The notes beneath the pieces were generated by a model. The model was not told where the DNA came from and searched no databases. It worked only from the letters and a program-made list of their open reading frames with translations. The position numbers were made by a program, and so were the translations under genes. Below, piece after piece: positions 34,531 through 43,308 of a stretch of 64,000 nucleotides of DNA. Source of the stretch: Paracoccus nototheniae (lineage in GTDB: Bacteria > Pseudomonadota > Alphaproteobacteria > Rhodobacterales > Rhodobacteraceae); the NCBI RefSeq assembly GCF_004335005.1, contig NZ_RQRT01000001.1, positions 147,323 through 211,322 of the forward strand, in the 5' to 3' direction. The first letter of the stretch is position 1. Each line of letters begins with the position of its first letter.

Positions 34531-35889
34531 ATGTCTGCGATTATCGACAAGGCCCGCGATCTGGACCATCTGCTGGCCCATGCCGTGCAGGACGACGCAC
34601 AGGCCGGGCTGTTCCGCTGCCGCCGCGACATCTTTACCAACGAAGATCTGTTCGCGCTGGAGATGAAGCACATCTTTGAAGGCAACTGGGTCTATCTGGC
34701 CCATGAAAGCCAGATCCCCCAGATCAACGATTACTATACCACATGGATCGGTCGCCAGCCGGTGGTCATCACCCGCGACAAGACCGGCGGTCTGAACGCC
34801 GTGATCAATGCCTGCGCGCATAAGGGCGCCATGCTGTGCCGCCGCAAGCAGGGCAACAAGGGCAGCTTCACCTGCCCCTTTCACGGCTGGACCTTTGCCA
34901 ATACCGGCACGCTGCTGAAGGTCAAGGATGCCCGGACGACGCAATATCCCGACCAGTTCGCCAAGGACGGATCGCATGATCTGACCCGGGTCGCCCGGTT
35001 CGAAAGCTATCGCGGGTTCCTGTTCGGCAGCCTGAATGCCGATGTCGCGCCTTTGGCCGATTATCTGGGCGACACCACCGTGATCATCGACCAGATCGTC
35101 GATCAGGCCCCCGAGGGGCTGGAGGTGCTGCGCGGCAATTCATCCTATATCTACGATGGCAACTGGAAGCTGCAGATGGAGAATGGCTGCGACGGCTATC
35201 ACGTCAGCTCGGTCCATTGGAACTATGCCACGACCATGGACCGGCGCAGCGAGACCGGCACCAAGGCGGTCGATGCCAACAGCTGGAGCAAATCGGTCGC
35301 GGGCGTCTATGGGTTCGACAACGGCCATATCCTGCTGTGGACCAACACCGCCAACCCCGAGGTCCGCCCGGTCTGGAACCGGCGCGAGGATATCGCGGCG
35401 CGCTTGGGTGCGGACAAGGCGGCCTTCATCGTCAACCAGACGCGCAATCTGTGCCTCTATCCGAACGTCTTTCTGATGGACCAGTTCAGCACCCAGATCC
35501 GCGTGATCCGCCCGCTTGGCGTCGATCGGACCGAGGTGACCATCTTTTGCTTTGCCCCCAAGGGGGAAAGCGCCGGGGACCGCGCCACCCGCATCCGCCA
35601 ATACGAAGATTTCTTCAACGTGTCCGGCATGGGCACTTCGGATGACCTTGAAGAATTCCGCGCCTGCCAGACCGCCTATGCCGGCAGCGCGCGCCTGTGG
35701 AACGACATGTCGCGCGGTGCGCCTTTGTGGATCCACGGCGCGGATGACAATGCCCGCCGCATGGGCCTGAACCCGCTGATCTCGGGCGAACGCAGCGAGG
35801 ATGAAGGCCTGTTCGTCTGCCAGCACGACTACTGGGCCCGCGTCATGCGCGACGCTCTGGCCCGCGAAAAGACCGGAGAGATGGCATGA
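34531..35889 (+). CDS. benA: Benzoate 1,2-dioxygenase large (alpha) subunit
   Basis: This 452-aa Rieske oxygenase subunit has its [2Fe-2S] ligands as Cys95-x-His97 and Cys115-x2-His118. The mononuclear iron motif is Asp221-x2-His224-x4-His229 in [11 protein letters not shown]. With BenB it dihydroxylates benzoate to the cis-diol carboxylate, using electrons from BenC. The ATG at 34531 is chosen because AAAGGA lies upstream. The stop overlaps benB by 4 bp. Confidence 0.95.
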   Translation: MSAIIDKARDLDHLLAHAVQDDAQAGLFRCRRDIFTNEDLFALEMKHIFEGNWVYLAHESQIPQINDYYTTWIGRQPVVITRDKTGGLNAVINACAHKGAMLCRRKQGNKGSFTCPFHGWTFANTGTLLKVKDARTTQYPDQFAKDGSHDLTRVARFESYRGFLFGSLNADVAPLADYLGDTTVIIDQIVDQAPEGLEVLRGNSSYIYDGNWKLQMENGCDGYHVSSVHWNYATTMDRRSETGTKAVDANSWSKSVAGVYGFDNGHILLWTNTANPEVRPVWNRREDIAARLGADKAAFIVNQTRNLCLYPNVFLMDQFSTQIRVIRPLGVDRTEVTIFCFAPKGESAGDRATRIRQYEDFFNVSGMGTSDDLEEFRACQTAYAGSARLWNDMSRGAPLWIHGADDNARRMGLNPLISGERSEDEGLFVCQHDYWARVMRDALAREKTGEMA

Positions 35890-36374
35890 GCATCGATTAC
35901 CCCGCCATCTGCGCGTTCCTGTATCGCGAGGCGCGCCTGCTGGACGACCGGCAATGGGACGACTGGCTGGCCTGCTATGCGCCTGACGCGCCCTATTGGA
36001 TGCCCGCATGGGACGACAACGACCAGACGACCCGGGATCCGCAATCCGAAATCTCGCTGATCTATTATCCCAACCGAGAGGGGCTGGAGGATCGGGTCTT
36101 CCGCATCAAGACCGAACGGTCCGGCGCATCCACGCCAGAACCCCGCACCAGCCATGCTGTCCAGAATGTCGAGGTGATCGCCGATCGCGGGGCCGAGGTC
36201 GATGTCCGCTATAACTTCCACACCCTGAACCACCGCTACAAGGCGACCGATCAGTTCTTTGGGACCATGTTCGTGACCCTGCGGCAGGACGATGGCGGGC
36301 TGCGGATCGCCGCGAAAAAGATCGTGCTGAAGAACGACTACATCCGTCAGGTCATCGACGTATATCACGTCTGA
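35886..36374 (+). CDS. benB: Benzoate 1,2-dioxygenase small (beta) subunit
   Basis: This 162-aa structural beta subunit of the ring-hydroxylating dioxygenase adopts the NTF2-like fold. Landmarks are [19 protein letters not shown] at the N-terminus and [11 protein letters not shown] in the middle. It completes the alpha3-beta3 oxygenase with BenA. It overlaps benA (ATGA) and precedes benC by 38 bp. Confidence 0.94.
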   Translation: MSIDYPAICAFLYREARLLDDRQWDDWLACYAPDAPYWMPAWDDNDQTTRDPQSEISLIYYPNREGLEDRVFRIKTERSGASTPEPRTSHAVQNVEVIADRGAEVDVRYNFHTLNHRYKATDQFFGTMFVTLRQDDGGLRIAAKKIVLKNDYIRQVIDVYHV

Positions 36375-36412
36375 CCGCCCCGACCCCGCACAACCGCAAG
36401 GAGGAGGCGACC

Positions 36413-37435
36413 ATGTGCCATACCATAGCCCTGAATTTCGAGGACGGGATCACCCGGATCATCGACTGCAAGCCCGGCGAAAAGGTTCTGGATGCGGCGT
36501 TCCGCAACCGGATCAACCTGCCGATGGATTGCTCTGACGGCGTTTGCGGCACCTGCAAATGCCGGGCTGAAAGCGGCGCCTATGATCTGGGCGATGATTA
36601 CATCGACGATGCGCTGACCGGGGACGAGGCTGCCCAGGGGCTGGTCCTGACCTGCCAGATGGTGCCCTCGTCCGATTGCGTGCTGTCGGTGCCGGTGACC
36701 GCGCAGGCCTGCAAGACAGGCCAGCAGGTCTTTGCCGCGACCGTGGCCCGGATCCAGCCGCATCACGACGCGGCCATCGTGCTGGAACTGGACATCGACG
36801 AGGCCGCGCCCGCCTTTCTGCCGGGGCAATATGTGAACATCGCCGTGCCGGGCAGCGGCGCGCACCGGTCCTATTCCTTCAGCAATGCACCGGGCGATCG
36901 CAGGCTGGGGTTCCTGATCAGGACGATCCCCGGCGGCGTCATGAGCGGCTGGCTGGCCCGCGCCAGACCCGGCGACCGGCTGGAGCTGACCGGCCCGATG
37001 GGCAGCTTTTATCTGCGCGGCGGCGACGGTCCGTTGTTGTGTCTGGCGGGCGGCACCGGGCTGGCGCCGTTCCTGTCTATGCTGGAAACTCTGGCCCGCG
37101 CCGGATCACGGCGTCAGATCCACCTGATCTATGGCGTCACCCGCGATCTGGACCTGGTGCTGGTCGATCAGATCGTGGCGCTGACAAAACGCCTGCCGAA
37201 CCTGACCTTTGCCACCGTGGTGGCCGACCCTGCGTCCGATCACCCCCGCAAGGGCTGGGTCACCGGACATATGCCCGACGAGATGCTGGCGGCGGGCGGC
37301 GTCGACATCTATCTGTGCGGGCCGCCGCCGATGGTCGATGCCGTGCGCGGCTATCTGGACGACCAGCGCATCGAACCGGCCAGCTTTTATTATGAGAAAT
37401 TCACCCCCAACGCCCCGCTGAAGGCCAGCGCATGA
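36413..37435 (+). CDS. benC: Benzoate 1,2-dioxygenase electron transfer component
   Basis: This 340-aa reductase passes electrons from NADH to BenA. The N-terminal plant-type ferredoxin has cluster ligands Cys40, Cys45, Cys48 and Cys81. The FAD domain follows with RSYSFSNAP at 152-160, and the NAD domain with LAGGTGLAPF at 211-220 and a C-terminal CGPPPMVDAV. An AAGGAGG site precedes the ATG. The stop overlaps benD by 4 bp. Confidence 0.95.
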   Translation: MCHTIALNFEDGITRIIDCKPGEKVLDAAFRNRINLPMDCSDGVCGTCKCRAESGAYDLGDDYIDDALTGDEAAQGLVLTCQMVPSSDCVLSVPVTAQACKTGQQVFAATVARIQPHHDAAIVLELDIDEAAPAFLPGQYVNIAVPGSGAHRSYSFSNAPGDRRLGFLIRTIPGGVMSGWLARARPGDRLELTGPMGSFYLRGGDGPLLCLAGGTGLAPFLSMLETLARAGSRRQIHLIYGVTRDLDLVLVDQIVALTKRLPNLTFATVVADPASDHPRKGWVTGHMPDEMLAAGGVDIYLCGPPPMVDAVRGYLDDQRIEPASFYYEKFTPNAPLKASA

Positions 37436-38217
37436 CCGCCGCTTTCTTTGCCGGGCGCTTTGCGGGCAAGGTCATGGTGGTCACCGGGGCCGCGCAGGGC
37501 ATCGGGCAGGCCGTCGCCCTGCGCGCCTCAGCCGAGGGGGCCCGCGTCCTGTTGGTGGACCGCGCCGAGTTCCTGCCCGAGGTCGTTGCCGGCGCGCAGG
37601 GTCGGGCGGCGGGCTTTGTCGCCGATCTTGAGACATGGGCCGGCGCGGACGCCGCCATGCGTCATGCGGTCGATGCCTTTGGCGGCATCGACATCCTGAT
37701 CAACGTGGTGGGCGGCGCGATCCGCATGCGGCCCTTTGCGGATTTCGAGCCCGCCCAGATCGACGCCGAGATCCGCCGGTCGCTGATGCCGACGCTGTAT
37801 GGCTGCCACGCGGTCCTGCCGCATCTGGCGGCGCGGGGCGGCGGCACCATCGTCAACGTGTCGTCCAACGCGACTCGGGGCATTCACCGGGTGCCCTATT
37901 CGGCGGCCAAGGGGGGCGTGAACGCGATCACCGCCTCGCTGGCGATGGAGCTTGCGGGCCAGAATATCCGGGTCGTGGCCACCGCACCGGGCGGCACCGA
38001 CGCCCCGCCCCGCCGCATCCCCCGCAATGCCGCAGGCGACAGCCCGGCGGAACGGCAATGGATGGTTCAGGTCAGGGATCAGGTGACGGGGTCCAGCTTT
38101 CTGGGGCGCTACGCCAGCATCGATGAACAGGTGGCGCCGATCCTGTTTCTGGCCTCGGACGAGGCGTCCTACATCACCGGCTCTGTCCTGCCCGTCGCGG
38201 GAGGCGACACGGGCTGA
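37432..38217 (+). CDS. benD: 1,6-dihydroxycyclohexa-2,4-diene-1-carboxylate dehydrogenase
   Basis: This 261-aa short-chain dehydrogenase oxidatively decarboxylates the benzoate cis-diol to catechol. The cofactor motif is TGAAQGIGQAVA, with Asp in LLVDRAEF indicating NAD. The active site has Ser in VNVSSNATRG and the Tyr/Lys pair in VPYSAAKGG. Position directly after benABC (4-bp overlap) makes the assignment secure. The benzoate transporter gene follows after 39 bp. Confidence 0.93.
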   Translation: MTAAFFAGRFAGKVMVVTGAAQGIGQAVALRASAEGARVLLVDRAEFLPEVVAGAQGRAAGFVADLETWAGADAAMRHAVDAFGGIDILINVVGGAIRMRPFADFEPAQIDAEIRRSLMPTLYGCHAVLPHLAARGGGTIVNVSSNATRGIHRVPYSAAKGGVNAITASLAMELAGQNIRVVATAPGGTDAPPRRIPRNAAGDSPAERQWMVQVRDQVTGSSFLGRYASIDEQVAPILFLASDEASYITGSVLPVAGGDTG

Positions 38218-38256
38218 CGGCTGAAACATCATCAAGACAAGGGAGGAATTCACCAT

Positions 38257-39588
38257 ATGCGAACAATCGATGTGACCGAGGCGATCGATCAAAGCCCGTT
38301 CGGACGGTTTCAATGGAGCGTGGTCGCGCTTTGCGGCGCGCTGCTGGTGGTCGATGGCTATGACGTGTTCGTGGCGGGCACGGTGCTGCCGACGCTGATT
38401 CAGGAATGGGGCCTGACCAAACCGCAGGCGGGTGCGCTGCAGGCCTGGGCGCTGTTCGGCATGATGTTCGGCGCGCTGATCCTGGGGCCGCTGGCCGATA
38501 GGATCGGGCGGAAAAAGGGCGTGGCGATCAGTTTCGTGCTGTTCACCTCGGCCACCGTGTTGACCGGCTTTGCCGAGACGCCGGGCCAGTTCAAGGTCTT
38601 CCGGTTCATCGCCGGGCTGGGCTGCGGCGGGCTGATGCCGAATGCGGTCGCCCTGATGAACGAATATGCGCCCAAGCGGCTGCGCGGCACGATGGTGGCG
38701 CTGATGTTCTCGGGCTATTCGGTGGGCGGCATGGTCGCGGCGGGTCTGGGCATCGGCCTGATCCCCGGCTTTGGCTGGCAGCCGATGTTTTTCGTCTCCG
38801 CCGTGCCCTTGCTGCTGCTGCCGCTGATCCTGTGGAGACTGCCGGAATCGCTTGGTTTTCTGATCAAGCAGGGCAAGCAGGATCAGGCCCGTCACATCTT
38901 TGGCAAGATCAACCCTGCCACCCCGCTGGCCGCCGATGACCAGCTGGTCTTTACCGAGGCCAAGGGCGCCTCTGCATCCGTCGCGGAACTGTTCCGGCAC
39001 GGGCGTCTGCTGCGCACGCTGATGCTGTGGCTGTCGTTTTTCTGCTGCCTGCTGCTGGTCTATCTGCTGTCGTCATGGCTGCCCAAGGTGCTGCAAGAGG
39101 CAGGCTATGCCGAACGCGCCAGCCTGTTGTCGCTGTTCTCGCTGAACTTCGGCGGCATGGCGGGGGCGATCATGGGCGGCAGGCTGGGCGACCGGTTCGG
39201 TCTGCCCCGGGTGGTCGTCGGGTTCTTTGCCGCCGCCGCACTGTTCATCGCGCTGATCGGGGTCAATCCGGCGCCGGGCCTGCTGTTCGCGCTGATCTTC
39301 GTGGCAGGCGCCACGACCATCGGTACGCAGATCCTGCTGTATGCCAGTGTGGCGCAGCTTTACAACCTGTCGGTCCGCTCGACGGGTCTGGGCTGGGCTT
39401 CGGGCGTGGGTCGGATCGGGGCCATCGTCGGGCCGACCATGGGCGGGGTGCTGCTGGCCCGAGAGCTGCCTTTGGGTCAGAACTTTCTGATCTTTGCCCT
39501 GCCTGCGGCCATCGCCACCCTTGCGATGATGGTCTTTGCCCTCAGCAATGCCCGCAGCACTGAAAGGGCACAGCTGGTGACCGTCTGA
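38257..39588 (+). CDS. benK: Benzoate/aromatic acid:H+ symporter, MFS
   Basis: This 443-aa major facilitator has 12 predicted helices, of the aromatic acid:H+ symporter group (BenK, PcaK). The signature DGYDVFVAGTVLPTL in helix 1 carries the conserved Asp, and the helix 2-3 loop LADRIGRKKG is the MFS motif. The central loop SLGFLIKQGKQDQA is also typical. A strong GGGAGGA site precedes the start. It imports benzoate for the enzymes encoded around it. Confidence 0.9.
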   Translation: MRTIDVTEAIDQSPFGRFQWSVVALCGALLVVDGYDVFVAGTVLPTLIQEWGLTKPQAGALQAWALFGMMFGALILGPLADRIGRKKGVAISFVLFTSATVLTGFAETPGQFKVFRFIAGLGCGGLMPNAVALMNEYAPKRLRGTMVALMFSGYSVGGMVAAGLGIGLIPGFGWQPMFFVSAVPLLLLPLILWRLPESLGFLIKQGKQDQARHIFGKINPATPLAADDQLVFTEAKGASASVAELFRHGRLLRTLMLWLSFFCCLLLVYLLSSWLPKVLQEAGYAERASLLSLFSLNFGGMAGAIMGGRLGDRFGLPRVVVGFFAAAALFIALIGVNPAPGLLFALIFVAGATTIGTQILLYASVAQLYNLSVRSTGLGWASGVGRIGAIVGPTMGGVLLARELPLGQNFLIFALPAAIATLAMMVFALSNARSTERAQLVTV

Positions 39589-39649
39589 CAGCCCTGTGAC
39601 CGCGCGCAGCCGGACGGTTGCGCGCATCCCCTTATCCGGAGACCGCGCC

Positions 39650-40444
39650 ATGCCCCACCTGACCCTGCCCACGCATCGGCTTCACTATCGCATCGACGGA
39701 GACCAGAAGGGCAAGCCGTGGCTGACCCTGTGCAACTCTCTTGGCACCGATCTGCAGATGTGGGACGCCCAGATCGCTGATCTTTCGGGCGATTTCCGCA
39801 TTCTGCGCTATGACCGGCGCGGACATGGCGGGTCCGAGGCACCGCTGCCGCCCTATGACATGGCGGATCTGGGCGGCGACGTGATCGCCCTGCTGGATGC
39901 GCTGGCCATCGACCGCACGCATTTCTGCGGCCTGTCCATCGGCGGGCTGACGGGCCAGTGGCTGGCCCTGCACGCCCCCACGCGGCTTGACCGGATCGTT
40001 CTGTGCGCCACGGCGGCGCGGATCGGCACCGCCGACAGCTGGGCCGCGCGCATCGGTGACGTGCGCGCAAGCGGCCTGCGCCCGCTGGTTCCCGCGACGG
40101 CGGATCGCTGGTTCTCGCCAGAGTTTCGCGCTGCGCAACCTCAAGCGGCAGAGGCGGTTCTGGACAGTTTCGCCCGCACCTCGGTCGATGGTTATGCCGG
40201 GTGCTGCGCCGCGCTGGCGCAGGCCGATTTCCGCGGCGCGCTGGACCGGATCGGCCATCCGCTGCTGGCGATTTCGGGCGATGACGATCCGGTCTGCCCG
40301 CCCGCCGATCTGCGGGCGCTGGCAAGGGGTGTCCGGCAGGGCCGCCATCTGTCGCTGCCGGGCCGCCATATCGTGACGATCGAGGCCGCGCCCCCATTCA
40401 CGGCGGCTTTGCGCGCGTTTCTGACCGCATCCCGCGCCGACTGA
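39650..40444 (+). CDS. pcaD: 3-oxoadipate enol-lactonase
   Basis: This 264-aa alpha/beta-hydrolase opens 3-oxoadipate enol-lactone to 3-oxoadipate. The nucleophile is Ser96 in CGLSIGG. The acid lies in GDDDPVCP (Asp211-213) and His240 in LPGRHIVTIEA, a C-terminus typical of PcaD. The start at 39650 has CGGAG upstream; the frame extends 54 bp further without a site. As the last gene of the cat-ben operon it links CatC to PcaIJ. Degenerate ABC ATPase sequence begins right after its stop. Confidence 0.93.
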   Translation: MPHLTLPTHRLHYRIDGDQKGKPWLTLCNSLGTDLQMWDAQIADLSGDFRILRYDRRGHGGSEAPLPPYDMADLGGDVIALLDALAIDRTHFCGLSIGGLTGQWLALHAPTRLDRIVLCATAARIGTADSWAARIGDVRASGLRPLVPATADRWFSPEFRAAQPQAAEAVLDSFARTSVDGYAGCCAALAQADFRGALDRIGHPLLAISGDDDPVCPPADLRALARGVRQGRHLSLPGRHIVTIEAAPPFTAALRAFLTASRAD

Positions 40445-40445
40445 A

Positions 40446-40900
40446 AGCGTCGCCCTGACCTCATGACCGCTGCTGGACAGCGCCGACATCACCGCCCACC
40501 GGATGCGTTTTCAGGACGTGGACCTGTTGGCCACATCCGAACCCCGGATGCTGGGCACCCGGGGCAGGCGGATGTCGAAGATCCTGCAGGATCCCAAATT
40601 CTCGCTGAACCCAATCCGCAAGGTCGGCGATCAGGTGGCCCAGGCATGGCTGGCCCATAACCGCGCCCCGCATCGCGGCGCAAAGGCCCCGCGCGCTGGA
40701 CGTGACGGCGCGTATGCAGGTTCTGTCGATACTGGACACGCTGGTGCGCGACCGGGGGATCGGACCGATCGTCATCAGTCACGACCTGAACCTTGTCTGC
40801 AATTTCTGCGACCGGGTGCTGATGCCGTCTGCGGGCCGGGTGGTCGAAAGCCTGCAGACCTCTGATCTGGACCGCGCGCAGCATCCCTATGCACAGCGCC
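40446..40900 (+). pseudogene. Decayed peptide/nickel-type ABC transporter ATPase
   Basis: Two frames together recall a DppD/OppD-type ATPase. Frame 3 (from 40446, with an internal TGA at 40464) gives LLDSADIT, then MRFQDVDLLATSEPRML, then ILQDPKFSLNPIRKVGDQVAQAW, matching the Q-loop region. Frame 1 (from about 40681) gives ALDVTARMQVLSILDTLV, then VISHDLNLVCNFCDRVL, then AQHPYAQR, matching the D-loop to switch-His region. Walker A, the LSGG signature and Walker B are all missing, with an internal deletion of roughly 80 codons and a frameshift. It cannot encode a working ATPase. Its 5' end abuts the pcaD stop, suggesting a rearrangement junction. Confidence 0.8.
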
Positions 40901-41117
40901 GGGCTGGTCGCGGGGCGAGGATCGCGACATCGCCGCATGGACCGCCACCCGCCCCGAAGCGCGGTTCGGCCTGGCCGCGTGGCGGTTTTCCTTTGCTGCC
41001 TTCCAGGCATGGCAGGCGCTGGCCGTCGACGATCATGTCAGCGCGGCGGTGACGATGTCGTGGATGGCAGGACGGGTCTTGCCCCATTGCGCTCCTCTGA
41101 CGCAGGGGTCAAAATGA
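40866..41117 (+). other. Open remnant frame without a start
   Basis: Frame 3 stays open for 83 codons to a TGA at 41115, with coding-like composition (WTATRPEARFGLAAWRF, VSAAVTMSWMAGRVL). There is no start codon or ribosome-binding site. It may be the tail of another decayed gene next to the ABC pseudogene. I do not recognise the family. Confidence 0.3.
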
Positions 41118-41140
41118 TTTTCCTGACAGGAAAGCCCGCC

Positions 41141-41776
41141 ATGACCGACGCCGCCAAACCGCTAGGCCAGAACCCCCACGCCCTGCGCGACACGTCGGAA
41201 CGCAATCTGGAGGTGGCCATCGGGCGCGCGGTGCGCGAGCTGCGCAAACGGCAGCGGCTGACCGGGGCGGAGCTGTCGGCACAGACCGGCATCTCGGTCG
41301 GCATGCTGTCCAAGATCGAGAATGGCGTCATCTCGCCCTCGCTGGCGACCCTTCAGGCGCTGGCCAATGCGCTGCGGGTGCCGCTGGTGCAACTGTTTCA
41401 GGGCTATGCCGAACCGCGCGGCGCCATGCATGTGAAATCCGGCCAAGGGGTCGAGATCGGGCGCGCCGGCACCCGCGCCGGGCATCAGTATCACCTGCTG
41501 GGCCATATCGGGTCGAACAGTTCCGGCGTCGTGGTCGAACCCTATATGATCGTCCTGACCACCGACAGCGACCGCTTTCCCGCCTTCCAGCACGAGGGGA
41601 TCGAGATGCTGTACATGCTGGAGGGCAGGCTTGGCTATCGCCACGCCGATCAGGTCTATGATCTGGAGCCGGGCGACACGCTGCTGTTCGATGCCGATGC
41701 GCCGCATGGCCCGGTCGATCTGACCGAACTGCCCGCGCGCTATCTGTCGATCATCACCTATCCGCAAAGCCGCTAG
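41141..41776 (+). CDS. XRE family regulator with C-terminal cupin domain
   Basis: This 211-aa protein has a Cro/C1-type helix-turn-helix at about 28-85 (LRKRQRLTGAELSAQTGIS, then MLSKIENGVISPSLATL). A cupin effector domain follows at about 125-205 (EMLYMLEGRLGYRHADQVY, then LEPGDTLLFDADAPHGP). This architecture is shared by PuuR-like regulators of amine and amino-acid metabolism. The ATG at 41141 is preceded by ACAGGA; the longer frame upstream runs through pseudogene sequence. The target is unknown; the convergent neighbour is purU. Confidence 0.85.
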   Translation: MTDAAKPLGQNPHALRDTSERNLEVAIGRAVRELRKRQRLTGAELSAQTGISVGMLSKIENGVISPSLATLQALANALRVPLVQLFQGYAEPRGAMHVKSGQGVEIGRAGTRAGHQYHLLGHIGSNSSGVVVEPYMIVLTTDSDRFPAFQHEGIEMLYMLEGRLGYRHADQVYDLEPGDTLLFDADAPHGPVDLTELPARYLSIITYPQSR

Positions 41777-41783
41777 GCGCCGC

Positions 41784-42668
41784 CTAGCCCATCCGTTCCG
41801 AGGCATAGCTGCCGGGCGATGCCGGAAACACCACCGTCTTGTGCCCGTTCAGAAACACCCGGCGGTGGATATGGGCATGGATTGCGCGGGCCAGAACCTG
41901 ACTTTCCACATCGCGGCCAAGGCTGACGTAATCCTCGGGCGATTGGGCATGGGTGACGCGGGTGGTGTCCTGTTCGATGATCGGGCCTTCGTCCAGATCG
42001 GCGGTGACGTAATGGCTGGTCGCGCCGATCAGCTTGACCCCCCGGATATAGGCCTGCCGATAGGGGTTGGCGCCCTTGAAACTGGGCAGAAAACTGTGGT
42101 GAATGTTGATGATGCGCCCCGACATCCGTTCGCACATCCGGGCCGACAGCACCTGCATGTAACGCGCCAGCACGATCAGATCGGCACCGCTTTCGTCGAT
42201 CACGTCCATGATGCGGGCCTCGGCCTGCGGCTTGTCGTCCTTGGTGACCGGGATGCAATGAAACGGGATGTCGTGGTTCACGACGACCTTCTGGTAATCC
42301 ATGTGGTTCGAGATGACGGCCACGATGTCGATCGGCAGCGCCCCGATCCGCCAGCGATACAGCAGATCGTTCAGGCAATGGCCAAAGCGGCTGACCATGA
42401 TCACCACCTTCATCCGCGCCGCCTCGTCATGGATGGCCAGTTGCATGTCGAATTCGCGCGCGGCGGCGTCAAGGCCGGCGCGCAGCTGGACGGGGCCGGT
42501 CCCGGTTTCCGCGACAAAGCTGACGCGCATGAAAAAGCGCGCCGTCTCGGCGTCGTCGAACTGGCTGGAATCAGTGATGTTGCAGCCCTGCGCGGCAAGG
42601 CTGGTCGACAGGGCGGCGACGATGCCGCGGCGAGAGGGGCAGGTGACGGTCAGGCAATATCGGCGCAT
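41784..42668 (-). CDS. purU: Formyltetrahydrofolate deformylase
   Basis: This 294-aa enzyme hydrolyses 10-formyl-THF to formate and THF. An N-terminal ACT-like domain (about 1-85) is followed by the formyltransferase-fold catalytic domain. The catalytic Asn-His-Asp set is in NIHHSFLPSFKG and GATSHYVTADLDEGPI. It lies downstream of soxBDAG on the same strand. Sarcosine oxidase loads one-carbon units onto THF, so PurU is a plausible partner for releasing them as formate. Enzymes of this type beside sox genes are common in alphaproteobacteria. Confidence 0.93.
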   Translation of the reverse strand: MRRYCLTVTCPSRRGIVAALSTSLAAQGCNITDSSQFDDAETARFFMRVSFVAETGTGPVQLRAGLDAAAREFDMQLAIHDEAARMKVVIMVSRFGHCLNDLLYRWRIGALPIDIVAVISNHMDYQKVVVNHDIPFHCIPVTKDDKPQAEARIMDVIDESGADLIVLARYMQVLSARMCERMSGRIINIHHSFLPSFKGANPYRQAYIRGVKLIGATSHYVTADLDEGPIIEQDTTRVTHAQSPEDYVSLGRDVESQVLARAIHAHIHRRVFLNGHKTVVFPASPGSYASERMG

Positions 42669-42724
42669 CTTGGTCCTTGCGATCGGTTGGCGGGCGGGCA
42701 GGGCGCCCGCAGGATGGGGGGCAG

Positions 42725-42755
42725 GGCAGGGCCGCCGGTTGCGGCGATCCCTGCC
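42725..42755 (-). terminator. Hairpin after soxG
   Basis: GGCAGGG (42725-42731) pairs with CCCTGCC (42749-42755), with an inner CCGC/GCGG stem, 4 bp beyond the soxG stop on the minus strand. It lies between soxG and purU and probably terminates or attenuates the sox transcript. There is no long T-run. Confidence 0.5.
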
Positions 42756-42759
42756 TGTC

Positions 42760-43308
42760 TTATGGGGCCAGCGCCTGCTGTTCTGCGGCGCGGATCAGCC
42801 CGTGCCAGATCGTGTCGGCGGCGGACCGTGGCCCGATGATCGCCAGATGGTCCCCGGCGCGGCGGATGACAAAGACGGCCAGATGGTGAAACCCCGTGCG
42901 ATTGGCGGTGCCGGGCCCGCAGCGGCGCGGGTCCAGATTGACCAGCTTTTCCAGCAGCCGGTCCAGTGCCGGGGCCGGGGCATGCAGATCGACGGACACG
43001 AAACCGTCGGTCTGTTCGGTGACGGAACAGGCCGGCGCCCGGGCGGCCAGATCGGCCGCGACATCACGATCTGCACCGCCGGGATATTCGACCATCCACT
43101 GGCCGGGGCCGGTCCAGAAGACGGCAAGACCCGCGCCTGCTACCCATTCGCCCGGTCCCGGCAAGGGGATGTCTGGCGGGGGCGCATCGCGGCGCAGCGC
43201 CAGCGAGGCAAGGCCAAGCCCCGCATCCTCGGTCAGGCTCAGCACGCCGATGCGGCGGCTGCGGGGGGCGGGGGCACCAAGGGCGCAGACGGGGGTCAGA
43301 TCAGTCAC
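42760..43308 (-). CDS. soxG: Sarcosine oxidase gamma subunit
   Basis: This 182-aa accessory subunit is of heterotetrameric sarcosine oxidase, folded like the C-terminal part of aminomethyltransferase-type proteins. Recognisable features are the WMVEYPGGADRD segment after the GPGQW motif, EQTDGFVSVDLHAPA, and the C-terminal HLAVFVIRRAGDHLAIIGPRSAADT pattern. The start overlaps the soxA stop by 8 bp. It is the last gene of the soxBDAG order. Confidence 0.88.
   Translation of the reverse strand: MTDLTPVCALGAPAPRSRRIGVLSLTEDAGLGLASLALRRDAPPPDIPLPGPGEWVAGAGLAVFWTGPGQWMVEYPGGADRDVAADLAARAPACSVTEQTDGFVSVDLHAPAPALDRLLEKLVNLDPRRCGPGTANRTGFHHLAVFVIRRAGDHLAIIGPRSAADTIWHGLIRAAEQQALAP

Noticed and set aside
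40889..41140. N-terminal extension of the XRE-cupin regulator
   Set aside because: The upstream in-frame sequence lies over ABC pseudogene DNA, is Arg/Gly/Ser-rich, and a ribosome-binding site with ATG at 41141 gives the family-typical start.
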